Assembly (NCBI RefSeq): GCF_001426705.1
Contig: NZ_LMFC01000003.1
Location: forward strand, 44,994 to 108,993
DNA length: 64,000 nucleotides
Source of the DNA: Cellulomonas sp. Root485
GTDB taxonomy: Bacteria; Actinomycetota; Actinomycetes; Actinomycetales; Cellulomonadaceae
Reading direction: 5' to 3'
Within the stretch, counting starts at the first letter, position 1, and every line of letters starts with the position of its first letter. The notes under the pieces were generated by a model. It saw only the letters and a list, made by a program, of their open reading frames with translations. It was not told the origin of the DNA and made no database searches. Positions 35,907 to 44,182 of the stretch are shown one piece after another. The position numbers and the translations under genes are program-made.

Positions 35907-37574
35907 TCAGCCCTTGGCGGCGAGCGCCTGGTTGAACGTGTCGACGTACTGGTCGACGTTCAGCCCCTTGAGCTCGGTCTGCCAGTCCTCCCACTCGGAC
36001 ATCGGGCGCTGGCCGAGGATGAACGCGGCCGTGTTCTGGTTGACCGAGTCGTTGAGCGCAGCCTGCCAGAGCGTGATCTGCTCCTGCTGCATCTCGTCCA
36101 GGGGTGCGCTCGGGACCAGCGGCAGCTCGGTCTTGTCCGCCATGACGTCGATGAACTCGTTCGTCGCGTCGCTGTTCAGGCTCCGGATCAGCTCGTCCGT
36201 CGTGCCGTTGGCCAGCATCCACACGCCGTTGCTGAACCCGAAGTCGGCGTTGAGCTTCTTCGTGCCGGTGGGGTTGACCCCGTTCCAGTCGACGTCGGCC
36301 GCGAGCGCCCGGGTGTCGCCGTCCTTGGTGAACGTGGTCCCCTCCACGCCGTACTTGGCGAACTCCAGACCGCTGTCGGAGTAGTACAGCCAGTCCGCGA
36401 ACTGCAGGAGCGCGAGGAAGTAGGGCTTCTCGGCGGCCTTCGACGAGATCATGAAGCCCGACGCGGCCCGGCCGCCGGCCGCGACGTTGTCCCCGGCGGG
36501 GCCCTCGGGCACCCGCATCAGGTGCACCTTGGCCTCGGTGTTGCCGGCGTCGGTGAACGTCTTGGCGTAGCTGGTGATCTCCTGGGTGTTCCCCGAGATG
36601 GCGAGCGACTGACCGCTGCCGAACTTCGCCTTGGCGGTGTCGTCGTCCTGCGTGACGGACTCCGGGTCGAGCAGGCCGTCCTTGACCAGGGAGGCGAAGT
36701 AGGAGACGAGCTCCTTGTAGCCGTCACCCGAGGCCGCGTAGGAGAACGTCTCGGAGTCCTCGTCGTACACCAGGCCGTTGCCGAAGCCCCAGCCGGCTAC
36801 CGTGCCGAAGTTCGGTGCCGCGATGTTGAGCGTGGCACCGAGCGGGGTGTTGTTGTTCGTGGACCAGCGGTCCGACATCGGCCACACGCCGGGGTTCGCG
36901 TCCTTGATCGTCTCCAGGTCGTCGCGCAGGTCGTCCCAGCTCGCCGGGTCCTCGGTGATCCCCGCCTTCTCCCACACGTCCTGGCGGATCGCGATGGAGT
37001 ACTGCGGCTGCGGCGACTCGTACAGGCCGGGGAGCATGTAGTACTTGCCGTCGGCCTGCTTGAGGTTGTCGACGTAGGGCTGCAGGTCCCAGTCCTCGAT
37101 CCGCTGCTGGAAGTTCGGCATGTACTGCACGTAGTCGCTGATGGGCAGCAGCGCACCACCGGACACGAACTGCGTCTCCTGGCCGGGGTAGGTCACGGGG
37201 ATGAGGTCCGGGGCGTCGCCCGCGCTGATGACGAGCGACTTCTTGGCGTCCCAGTCCGACAGCGGTGCGCTGGTCAGGTCGACGCTCACCTTGGTGTTCT
37301 TCTCGAGCTCGGAGAAGAACAGCCAGTCCTCGTTCAGCGGGTAGTTCGGGTGGTCGCGGTACATCACGCCGAACGTGACCGGCTCCGTCGCCTCGAACTG
37401 GGTGCCGACGGCGAAGTCGTCCATGGCTCCGACGCGCTGGGCGTCGGGGATGCCGCTGGCGCTGGCCGACGGCTCGTCCGTCGACCCGCCGCCCGACGAG
37501 CATGCCGCGGTGAGCGTGAGCGCGAGCACCGCGACGGACGCCGCCGCCCCGACGCGCTTCCTGGTGGTCCTCAT
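35907..37574 (-). CDS. Sugar-binding lipoprotein of LplA type
   Basis: 555-aa solute-binding protein. Signal peptide with lipobox 'LTAAC' and lipid-modified Cys25, then a Ser/Gly linker. The long body with 'VTFGVMYRDHPNYPLNEDWLFFSELEKNTKV' and 'YSIAIRQDVWEKAGI' is typical of the large LplA-like binding proteins that pair with LplB/LplC. It binds the oligosaccharide later cut by GH3, GH42 and GH39. GAGGAG lies 5 bases before ATG. Located after the two permeases in the operon. Confidence 0.94.
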   Translation of the reverse strand: MRTTRKRVGAAASVAVLALTLTAACSSGGGSTDEPSASASGIPDAQRVGAMDDFAVGTQFEATEPVTFGVMYRDHPNYPLNEDWLFFSELEKNTKVSVDLTSAPLSDWDAKKSLVISAGDAPDLIPVTYPGQETQFVSGGALLPISDYVQYMPNFQQRIEDWDLQPYVDNLKQADGKYYMLPGLYESPQPQYSIAIRQDVWEKAGITEDPASWDDLRDDLETIKDANPGVWPMSDRWSTNNNTPLGATLNIAAPNFGTVAGWGFGNGLVYDEDSETFSYAASGDGYKELVSYFASLVKDGLLDPESVTQDDDTAKAKFGSGQSLAISGNTQEITSYAKTFTDAGNTEAKVHLMRVPEGPAGDNVAAGGRAASGFMISSKAAEKPYFLALLQFADWLYYSDSGLEFAKYGVEGTTFTKDGDTRALAADVDWNGVNPTGTKKLNADFGFSNGVWMLANGTTDELIRSLNSDATNEFIDVMADKTELPLVPSAPLDEMQQEQITLWQAALNDSVNQNTAAFILGQRPMSEWEDWQTELKGLNVDQYVDTFNQALAAKG

Positions 37575-37611
37575 GGGTTCTCCTCGTTGAGAAAGATGTG
37601 GAGGGGTGGGA

Positions 37612-38517
37612 TTACTGCTTCACCGCGCCGAGCATCACGCCCGACACGAAGTACCTCTGGAGGAACGGGTAGAGGCAGATGATGGGCAGGACCGTGAGGA
37701 GCATCGTCACGGACTGCACGTTGGCGCCGATCTGGGTGAGGTTGTCCGTGCCGCCGCCCTGGATCGAGGTGCCGCCGGTGACGCCCGCCATGAGGTTGCG
37801 CAGGTAGACGGTCACCGGGTAGAGGTTCGGGTCGTCCATGTACAGGAACGCGCCGAACCAGCCGTTCCAGAACGAGACCGCGTAGAACAGCAGCATCGTC
37901 GCCACCACGGCCTTGCTCAGCGGGAGCACGACCTTGAAGAACACGCCGTAGGTGCTCATGCCGTCGATCGAGGCGGCCTCCTCGAGCTCGCTCGGGAAGT
38001 TCTCGAAGAACGACTTCATGACCAGCAGGTTGAAGATGCTGATGGCGTTGGGCAGGACGATCGCCCAGAGCGTGTTCCGGAACCCGAGCTGGCTGATGAG
38101 GATGTAGTTCGGGATGAGGCCGCCGTTGAAGAACATGGTGGCCACGGCGACGCCGATGAAGAACTTGCGCCCCTTGAGGTGGTGCTTGGACAGCGCGTAC
38201 GCGTACGTGGTGGTCAGGGCCATCGCGATGGCCGTGGCGATCACCGTGTACTCGAGGGTGTTGCGGTAGTTGCGCCAGAACATCGAGTCCCCCAACACCA
38301 CCTGGAACGTGGTGAGGTTGAACCCGCGCGGGATCAGGTTGACCTGTCCCGAGTTGATGTAGCCCTCGGAGCTGAACGCCTGGGCGACGATGTTGACGAA
38401 CGGGTACAGGACGAGGGCCGCGACGATGATCAGGACCGCAGCGTTGACCCAGCGGAAGGTGCGGTAGCCGGCGCCGTCCTTGACTCCGGTGCTCTTCGGG
38501 AGGGCAAGGTCGGTCAC
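37612..38517 (-). CDS. Sugar ABC transporter permease (LplC type)
   Basis: 301 aa, six predicted helices; EAA loop 'EEAASIDGMSTYGVFFKVVLPLSKA'. 'RGFNLTTFQVVLGDSMFWRNYRNTLEYTV' is the LplC/YtcP signature loop. GTG 38517 overlaps the LplB stop (GTGA); GTG 38520 is an alternative. Works with the LplB-type permease and the binding lipoprotein as a CUT1 importer; the ATPase must be supplied from elsewhere. Confidence 0.94.
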   Translation of the reverse strand: MTDLALPKSTGVKDGAGYRTFRWVNAAVLIIVAALVLYPFVNIVAQAFSSEGYINSGQVNLIPRGFNLTTFQVVLGDSMFWRNYRNTLEYTVIATAIAMALTTTYAYALSKHHLKGRKFFIGVAVATMFFNGGLIPNYILISQLGFRNTLWAIVLPNAISIFNLLVMKSFFENFPSELEEAASIDGMSTYGVFFKVVLPLSKAVVATMLLFYAVSFWNGWFGAFLYMDDPNLYPVTVYLRNLMAGVTGGTSIQGGGTDNLTQIGANVQSVTMLLTVLPIICLYPFLQRYFVSGVMLGAVKQ

Positions 38518-39554
38518 CACAGGCTCGCCCCCACGGTCTTCCGGGAGATCGCGTTGGCCGACAGGATCAGCGTCACGCCGATGATGGCCTCGAACAGGCC
38601 GATCGCCGTGGCGTAGCTGATGGAGTTGGACACGATCCCGACGCGGTACAGGTACGTGGAGATGACGTCGGCCGTCGAGTAGATCAGCGGGTTGGACAGC
38701 AGCAGGATCTTCTCGAAGCCCACCGCCATGAACGTCCCGATGTTGAGGATGAGCAGCACGATCATGGTCGGGCGGATGCCCGGCAGGGTGATGTGCCACG
38801 TCTGCTGCCACCGGTTCGCGCCGTCGATCCGGGCCGCCTCGTAGAGCTGCTCGTCGATCGTCGTGAGCGCCGCGAGGTAGAGGATCGTGCCCCAGCCGAC
38901 CGTCTGCCAGACCTCGGACGTCAGGTAGATCGTCCGGAACCACGACGGCTCCTGCATGAAGGTGATCGCCTGCCCGCCGGCCGCCTCGATGATCTGGTTG
39001 ACCGTGCCGTTGACGCTGGTGAGCTGGAAGACGATGCCCGCGACGATGACGACGGACATGAAGTGCGGCAGGTAGGAGATGGTCTGGACGCTGCGCTTGA
39101 ACCGGCGCGACCGGACCTCGTTGAGCATGAGCGCCAGGACGATCGGCAGCGGGAAGACCACCAGGAGCGTGAGGAACCCGAGGACCACCGTGTTGGTGAA
39201 CGCGTGCCAGAACTGCTGGTCGTTGATGAACATCCGGACGTAGTAGAGGCCCACCCACTCGTCGCCGAACATGCTGCCGCCGGGGCGGAACCGGCGGAAC
39301 GCGACGACGTTCCCGAGGATCGGCACGTACCGGAAGATCAGCAGGAAGAGCAGCGGCAGGACCAGGAACGAGTACAGCCGCCAGTCCTTGCGCAGCGCGG
39401 TCCGCCAGGTCTGGTGCGCGGCGGGGATGACCGAGCCGTCGTGCGCGACCCAGGTCTGCTTGCGGGGCTTCCGCTTCTTCGTCGGCCTCGTCGGGTCGAG
39501 GGCCGGCGCGACGGGCGCCAGCGGCTCGGCCACCGCGGGTTCTGTGAGGCTCAT
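38514..39554 (-). CDS. Sugar ABC transporter permease (LplB type)
   Basis: 346 aa. A ~50-residue basic cytosolic N-terminus precedes six helices; 'YSFLVLPLLFLLIFRYVPILGNVVAFRRF' is the LplB start, and the EAA loop is 'YEAARIDGANRWQQTWHITLPGIRP'. ATG 39554 overlaps the GH3 stop (ATGA), so importer translation depends on the preceding glycosidase gene. Forms the membrane channel with LplC. Confidence 0.94.
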   Translation of the reverse strand: MSLTEPAVAEPLAPVAPALDPTRPTKKRKPRKQTWVAHDGSVIPAAHQTWRTALRKDWRLYSFLVLPLLFLLIFRYVPILGNVVAFRRFRPGGSMFGDEWVGLYYVRMFINDQQFWHAFTNTVVLGFLTLLVVFPLPIVLALMLNEVRSRRFKRSVQTISYLPHFMSVVIVAGIVFQLTSVNGTVNQIIEAAGGQAITFMQEPSWFRTIYLTSEVWQTVGWGTILYLAALTTIDEQLYEAARIDGANRWQQTWHITLPGIRPTMIVLLILNIGTFMAVGFEKILLLSNPLIYSTADVISTYLYRVGIVSNSISYATAIGLFEAIIGVTLILSANAISRKTVGASLW

Positions 39555-41860
39555 GCGCGCGTCACCTCCAGGGCGTGCAGCGGCACGACGGACACCGCCG
39601 TGGTCAGCCGGCGCGTGTGGTCGACGGTCCGGAGGTCGCCGACGAGGCGCAGCGCGAGAACGTCGCTGTCGTCGACGCTGGACCGCGCGACCCGGAGCTC
39701 GACGTCGCCCGGCTCGACGATCCGCTCACCCGACCTGCCGGTGAACGCGGTGACGTCGGCGGGGACGGCGAACGTGACGAGTGCCGACTGCCCGGGCTCG
39801 AGCTCCACGCGGGCATAGCCGACGAGGCGCACGACGGGCCGGGTCACCTGGGCGACCGGGTCGTGCAGGTACAGCTGCACGACGTCGGCGCCGGCCCGGT
39901 CCCCCGTGTTGGTGACGAGGACCTCGACCTCGGCGTCACCGTCGACCGCCCACTCGTCGCTGGTGGCGCGGGCCGACCAGGAGAACGACGTGTAGGACAG
40001 GCCGTGGCCGAACGGGAACGCCGCCGTCGGGTCCACCGACGAGACCCCCGAGCGCCGGCCCAGCGGAACCGACAGGTACGTGCCGGGCTGGCCGGAGGCG
40101 TCCGCGGGGATGCTGACCGGCAGGCGGCCCGACGGCGACACCGCACCCGTGAGCACCTCCGCGAGCGCCTGCCCGCCGAGCTGGCCGGGGAAGAACGCCT
40201 GCACGACCGCGGCGGCGTCGTCGGCGAGCGGCCCGATCGCGTACGGACGCCCGGTGAGCAGCACGAGGACGACCGGTGTCCCCGTGTCGAGCAGCGCCCG
40301 GACCAGGTCGGCCTGGACACCCGGCAGGTGCAGGTCGGTGGCGTCGCAGCCCTCGCCCGACGTGCCGCGGCCGAACAGCCCGGCCCGGTCGCCGACGGCC
40401 ACGACGCACACGTCGGCGTCCCGGGCGGCGGCGACGGCCGCGTCGAACCCCGTGCGGTCGGGGTCGGTGACGTCGCAGCCGCGGGCGTAGGTGACGTTCT
40501 CGAGCGCCCCGCGCAACGCGTCGAGGACCGTCGGGATCTCGATGCCGAGCCCGTGCTCCGGGTGGTGCACGCCCACGTGCGCGGGGAACGAGTAGCAGCC
40601 GAGCATCGCCATCGGGTCGTCGGCGAGCGGGCCGACGAGGGCGACCCGCGCATCGGGCCGCAGCGGGAGGGCCCGGCTCGGGTTGGTCAGCAGGACGATC
40701 GCCTCGCGGGCCAGACGGAGCGCCACGTCGCGGCTCTCCTCGTCGTCGAGGACGGGGTTCGCGTCCGCCAGGGGTGACCAGTCGGCGTCGAGCAGGCCGA
40801 GCTCGGCCTTCTGCGTCAGGACGCGCCGGAGCGCCCGGTCCACCAGCGCCTCGTCGACGTCTCCTCGGGCCACCGCGTCCCGCAGCGGCTCGCCGTAGCA
40901 GTGCACGCTGGGCAGCTCCACGTCGACGCCCGCCGCGAGCGCCAGCGCCGCGGCCTCCCCCTCGGACCCCGCCACGCCGTGCAGCGTCTGCAGGAACCGG
41001 ATGCCGAAGTAGTCCGCGACGACCGTCCCTGTGAACCCCCACCGGTCGCGCAGGACGGTGGTGAGCAAGGTGCTGTCCGCCGCGGACGGGACCCCGTCGA
41101 GCTCGGCGTAGGAGTGCATGACGGACCGCGCGCCGCCGTCGCGGACCGCCATCTCGAACGGGGGCAGGATCACGTCGGCCAGCTCGCGCGGACCGATCGA
41201 GACGGGTGCCAGGTTGCGTCCCGCGCGGCTGGCCGAGTAGCCCGCGAAGTGCTTCAGCGTGGCGACGACGCCTGCGCCCTCGAGGCCCCGGACGTAGGCG
41301 GTGCCGACCGTGCCGACGAGGTACGGGTCCTCACCGATCGTCTCCTCGGTCCGCCCCCAGCGGTAGTCGCGCGTCACGTCGAGGACGGGTGCGAGTCCCT
41401 GGTGCACCCCGGCGGCACGCATCGAGGCGCCGATCCGGGCGGCCATCTCCTCCACCAGCCCCGGGTCGAAGCTCGCGCCCCAGGACAGCGGCACCGGGTA
41501 GGCGGTGGCGCCGAAGGCCGCGAACCCCGTGAGGCACTCCTCGTGCACGAGGGCGGGGATGCCCCACCGGTTGGCCGCGACGATCTCGGCCTGCGAGGTG
41601 GCCAGCGACCGCGCGCCGGCGGCGGGGTCGACCGGTGCGGAGCCGTACGGGCGGGTCAGCTGGCCGAGCCCGTCGCGGATGACCTCGGACCAGCCGAGGC
41701 CGTCCTCGGTCATCTCGGACTGGTGCGGGGCGACGCCGGCGCCGCCGGCGTCGGCTCCGACCCACAGGCCGACGAGCTGCGAGAGCTTCTCCTCGAGGGT
41801 CATCGTGGCGACCAGGTCGTCGACCCGGGCCTGCCGCTGCGTGGTGTCGTGCGCCGTCAT
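39551..41860 (-). CDS. GH3 beta-glycosidase (beta-xylosidase/beta-glucosidase type)
   Basis: 769 aa, no signal peptide, cytosolic. Domains: TIM barrel to ~330, alpha/beta sandwich ~380-580, fibronectin-III-like end ~650-760. Nucleophile Asp283 in 'TVVADYFGIR'; 'GLAPVLDVTRDYRWGRTEETIGEDPYL' and 'KHFAGYS' are substrate-pocket motifs; the acid/base is probably the Glu of 'TSGEGCDATDL' near residue 500. The R-D-x-R-W-G-R-x-E-E pattern is common in GH3 beta-xylosidases, which fits the window. First gene of the seven-gene operon. GAGGAGG lies 12 bases before the ATG, a rather long gap. Confidence 0.94.
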   Translation of the reverse strand: MTAHDTTQRQARVDDLVATMTLEEKLSQLVGLWVGADAGGAGVAPHQSEMTEDGLGWSEVIRDGLGQLTRPYGSAPVDPAAGARSLATSQAEIVAANRWGIPALVHEECLTGFAAFGATAYPVPLSWGASFDPGLVEEMAARIGASMRAAGVHQGLAPVLDVTRDYRWGRTEETIGEDPYLVGTVGTAYVRGLEGAGVVATLKHFAGYSASRAGRNLAPVSIGPRELADVILPPFEMAVRDGGARSVMHSYAELDGVPSAADSTLLTTVLRDRWGFTGTVVADYFGIRFLQTLHGVAGSEGEAAALALAAGVDVELPSVHCYGEPLRDAVARGDVDEALVDRALRRVLTQKAELGLLDADWSPLADANPVLDDEESRDVALRLAREAIVLLTNPSRALPLRPDARVALVGPLADDPMAMLGCYSFPAHVGVHHPEHGLGIEIPTVLDALRGALENVTYARGCDVTDPDRTGFDAAVAAARDADVCVVAVGDRAGLFGRGTSGEGCDATDLHLPGVQADLVRALLDTGTPVVLVLLTGRPYAIGPLADDAAAVVQAFFPGQLGGQALAEVLTGAVSPSGRLPVSIPADASGQPGTYLSVPLGRRSGVSSVDPTAAFPFGHGLSYTSFSWSARATSDEWAVDGDAEVEVLVTNTGDRAGADVVQLYLHDPVAQVTRPVVRLVGYARVELEPGQSALVTFAVPADVTAFTGRSGERIVEPGDVELRVARSSVDDSDVLALRLVGDLRTVDHTRRLTTAVSVVPLHALEVTRA

Positions 41861-41906
41861 CCGACCTGTCCACCTCCTCGTCTCACAGCCTTGTGAGCGC
41901 CGAAAG

Positions 41907-41970
41907 TATCGACTGCGTTGTCGATATCTGCCGGTGACGGACGTTAGGCGCCCGCACGAGACCCTGGCAA
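41907..41970 (-). promoter_or_regulatory. Promoter and operator of the GH3 operon
   Basis: On the minus strand TTGCCA (41970-41965), 18-bp spacer, TAACGT (41946-41941): a good promoter. Just downstream, TATCGAC (41907-41913) and GTCGATA (41920-41926) form a perfect 7-bp inverted repeat around six bases, placed to block early transcription. The divergent LacI at 42112 is the likely binder. Confidence 0.65.
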
Positions 41971-41986
41971 TCCGGACGGGAACTTT

Positions 41987-42000
41987 GGCAAACGTTTCTC
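41987..42000. promoter_or_regulatory. Operator-like site GGCAAACGTTTCTC
   Basis: The left ten bases equal those of the perfect palindrome before manD (25887-25900). It lies in the same 251-bp divergent region as the TATCGAC repeat but is of a different type, so a second, glucuronate-linked regulator may also act on the GH3 operon or the LacI-CE7 pair. Confidence 0.5.
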
Positions 42001-42111
42001 ATTCGGGCGGCTGCTGGCAGGGGATGAGATCTCCGGACACTGCTGGGCGGAGCACCTGGTCAGTGCTACGTTCGGCCGATAGTTGCGACGAGCAGACCGG
42101 GACCACCCACC

Positions 42112-43191
42112 ATGACGACCACCAGCGCCAACGACGCCGACGCCGCTCCCGACGACGAGGTGACCGGTGCCGAGGTCCCTGGGAGCACCGCGACGATCGC
42201 CCTGATCGCCGCCGAGGCGGGCGTCTCCATCCCGACGGTGTCCAAGGTGCTCAACGGCCGCACCGACGTCGCCGCGGTCACCCGCGCGCGCGTCGAAGAG
42301 GTCATCGACCGCTACCAGTACCGCCGCCGCCGGGGTCGCGCGCAGACCGGACCTGGCCTGCTCGACCTCGTCTTCCACGAGCTCGACGCCGGCTGGTCCG
42401 TGCAGATCATCAAGGGCGTCGAGTCCGTCGCCGGACCCGAACGCCTGGGCGTCGTGCTCTCGGAGCTGGGCGGCGCGCACCGGCCCCGCCAGGAGTGGCT
42501 CGACGACGTGCTGGCCCGCCGGCCGCGCGGCGTCATCCTCGTCCTGTCCGACCTCGACCCCGCCCAGCGCCGCCAGCTGGAGACCCGCTCGATCCCGTTC
42601 GTCGTCGTCGACACCGCCGGCGAGCAGCCCGCGGGCGTCCCGACCGTCGGCTCGGCCAACTGGGCGGGCGGCCTCGCGGCCACCCGTCACCTCCTCGGCC
42701 TCGGTCACCGCAAGATCGCCGTCGTGTCCGGCCCGGTGGACGTGCTCTGCAGCCGTGCGCGCATCGACGGGTACCGCACCGCGCTCGACGAGGCCGGCGT
42801 CGCGGTGGACCCCGGGCTCGTCCGGTACGGCGACTTCTTCGTCGGCGGCGGCTACACGCACGGCATGGACCTGCTCGACCGGCCCGACCGGCCGACCGCG
42901 ATCTTCGCCGGCTCCGACTTCCAGGCGCTCGGCGTGCTCCGCGCCGCCCGCGAGCTGGGCCTGCGGGTGCCCCAGGACCTGTCCGTCGTAGGCTACGACG
43001 ACCTGCCCGTCACCGAGTGGATCGGCCCCCCGCTCACCACCGTCCACCAGCCGCTCTACGAGATGGCTGCCACGGCCACCCGCATGGTGCTCGGCATGGC
43101 CCGCGGCGAGGCACCGGCCAACCCGCGCATCGAGCTGGGCACCGAGCTGGTGATCCGCGAGAGCACCGCACCGCCCGCGACGGTGGCCTGA
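42112..43191 (+). CDS. LacI-family regulator coupled to CE7 esterase
   Basis: 359 aa. A ~25-residue acidic leader precedes helix-turn-helix 'IALIAAEAGVSIPTVSKVLNGRTDV' (recognition P-T-V-S-K); the sensor has 'PTAIFAGSDFQALGVLRAARELGLRVPQDLSVVGYDDLP'. Divergent from the GH3-importer operon and two bases ahead of the acetylxylan esterase, so it is the local regulator of both units, probably answering to a xylo-oligosaccharide. ATG chosen as the only start before the DNA-binding domain. Confidence 0.94.
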   Translation: MTTTSANDADAAPDDEVTGAEVPGSTATIALIAAEAGVSIPTVSKVLNGRTDVAAVTRARVEEVIDRYQYRRRRGRAQTGPGLLDLVFHELDAGWSVQIIKGVESVAGPERLGVVLSELGGAHRPRQEWLDDVLARRPRGVILVLSDLDPAQRRQLETRSIPFVVVDTAGEQPAGVPTVGSANWAGGLAATRHLLGLGHRKIAVVSGPVDVLCSRARIDGYRTALDEAGVAVDPGLVRYGDFFVGGGYTHGMDLLDRPDRPTAIFAGSDFQALGVLRAARELGLRVPQDLSVVGYDDLPVTEWIGPPLTTVHQPLYEMAATATRMVLGMARGEAPANPRIELGTELVIRESTAPPATVA

Positions 43192-43193
43192 CC

Positions 43194-44162
43194 GTGGCAC
43201 TGTTCGACCTCCCGCTCGACCAGCTCGAGCGCTACCGGTCCTGCGTCCCCGAGCCCGGCGACTTCGACGCGTTCTGGTCGTCGACCGTCCGTGAGGCGCG
43301 CCGGCACGAGGTCCTGGTCGACGTCGTCCCCGTGGCCACCGGGCTCACGCTCGTCGAGACGTGGGACGTGACGTTCGCGGGGTTCGACGGGCACCCCGTG
43401 CGCGCCTGGTACACCCGGCCCGCCGGTGTGTCCTCGGACCTGCCCGCCGTCGTCGAGTACCTCGGGTACGGACGGGGTCGTGGGCTGCCGCAGGAGCGGC
43501 TGACCTGGCCCTCGGCCGGATACGCGCACCTGCTCATGGACACCCGCGGCCAGGGCGGCCAGTACGGCTCCGGCGGCGACACCCCCGACCCCGTCGGCTC
43601 CGACCCGGCCGCCCCCGGCTTCGTCACGCGCGGCATCCTCGACCCCGCGACGTACTACTACCGCCGCGTCCTGGTCGACGCCGTCCGCGCGGTCGACGCC
43701 GCCCGCGCCCTGCCCGGCGTCTCGCACGTCGCCGCCGTCGGAAACAGCCAGGGCGGCGGGATCGCGCTCGCCGTCGCAGGGCTGGTCCCCGACCTGGCTG
43801 CCGTGATGGTCAGCGCGCCGTTCCTCTGCGACATCCCGCGCGCCCTGGCGATCACCGACGCCGACCCGTACGGCGAGATCGTCCGGTACCTCGCGGTCCA
43901 CCGCGGCGCCGCCGACCAGGCGATGCGGACGCTGTCGTACGTCGACGGCGTCCACCACGCCCGCCGCGCGACCGCCCCCGCCCTGTTCGCGACGGGCCTG
44001 CGCGACACGATCTGCCCGCCGTCGACGGTCTTCGCCGCCCACAACGCGTACGCGGCGGACCGGGAGATCGCGGTCTACCCGTACAACCACCACGAGGGCG
44101 GCGAGGCCCACCACACAGCCCGCCAGCTCACGTGGCTGGCGGCCAGGCTCCCCCGCCCCTGA
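43194..44162 (+). CDS. axe: CE7 acetyl xylan esterase / cephalosporin-C deacetylase
   Basis: 322-aa alpha/beta hydrolase that removes acetyl groups from xylo-oligosaccharides inside the cell. CE7 marks: 'GDFDAFWSSTVREA' near the start, 'MDTRGQGG' (R-G-Q), nucleophile Ser185 in 'GNSQGGG', Asp271 in 'GLRDTICPP', His299/300 in 'YNHHEGG'. No signal peptide. GTG 43194, two bases after the LacI stop, so co-transcribed with its regulator. Deacetylation would prepare imported oligosaccharides for GH39/GH3. Confidence 0.95.
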   Translation: MALFDLPLDQLERYRSCVPEPGDFDAFWSSTVREARRHEVLVDVVPVATGLTLVETWDVTFAGFDGHPVRAWYTRPAGVSSDLPAVVEYLGYGRGRGLPQERLTWPSAGYAHLLMDTRGQGGQYGSGGDTPDPVGSDPAAPGFVTRGILDPATYYYRRVLVDAVRAVDAARALPGVSHVAAVGNSQGGGIALAVAGLVPDLAAVMVSAPFLCDIPRALAITDADPYGEIVRYLAVHRGAADQAMRTLSYVDGVHHARRATAPALFATGLRDTICPPSTVFAAHNAYAADREIAVYPYNHHEGGEAHHTARQLTWLAARLPRP

Positions 44163-44182
44163 CCAGCCCGGTGCGGCTCGGG

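Noticed and set aside
41505..43193. Long frame extending the CE7 gene upstream
   Set aside because: It crosses the GH3 start antisense and the LacI gene out of frame; the CE7 homology begins at 43194.
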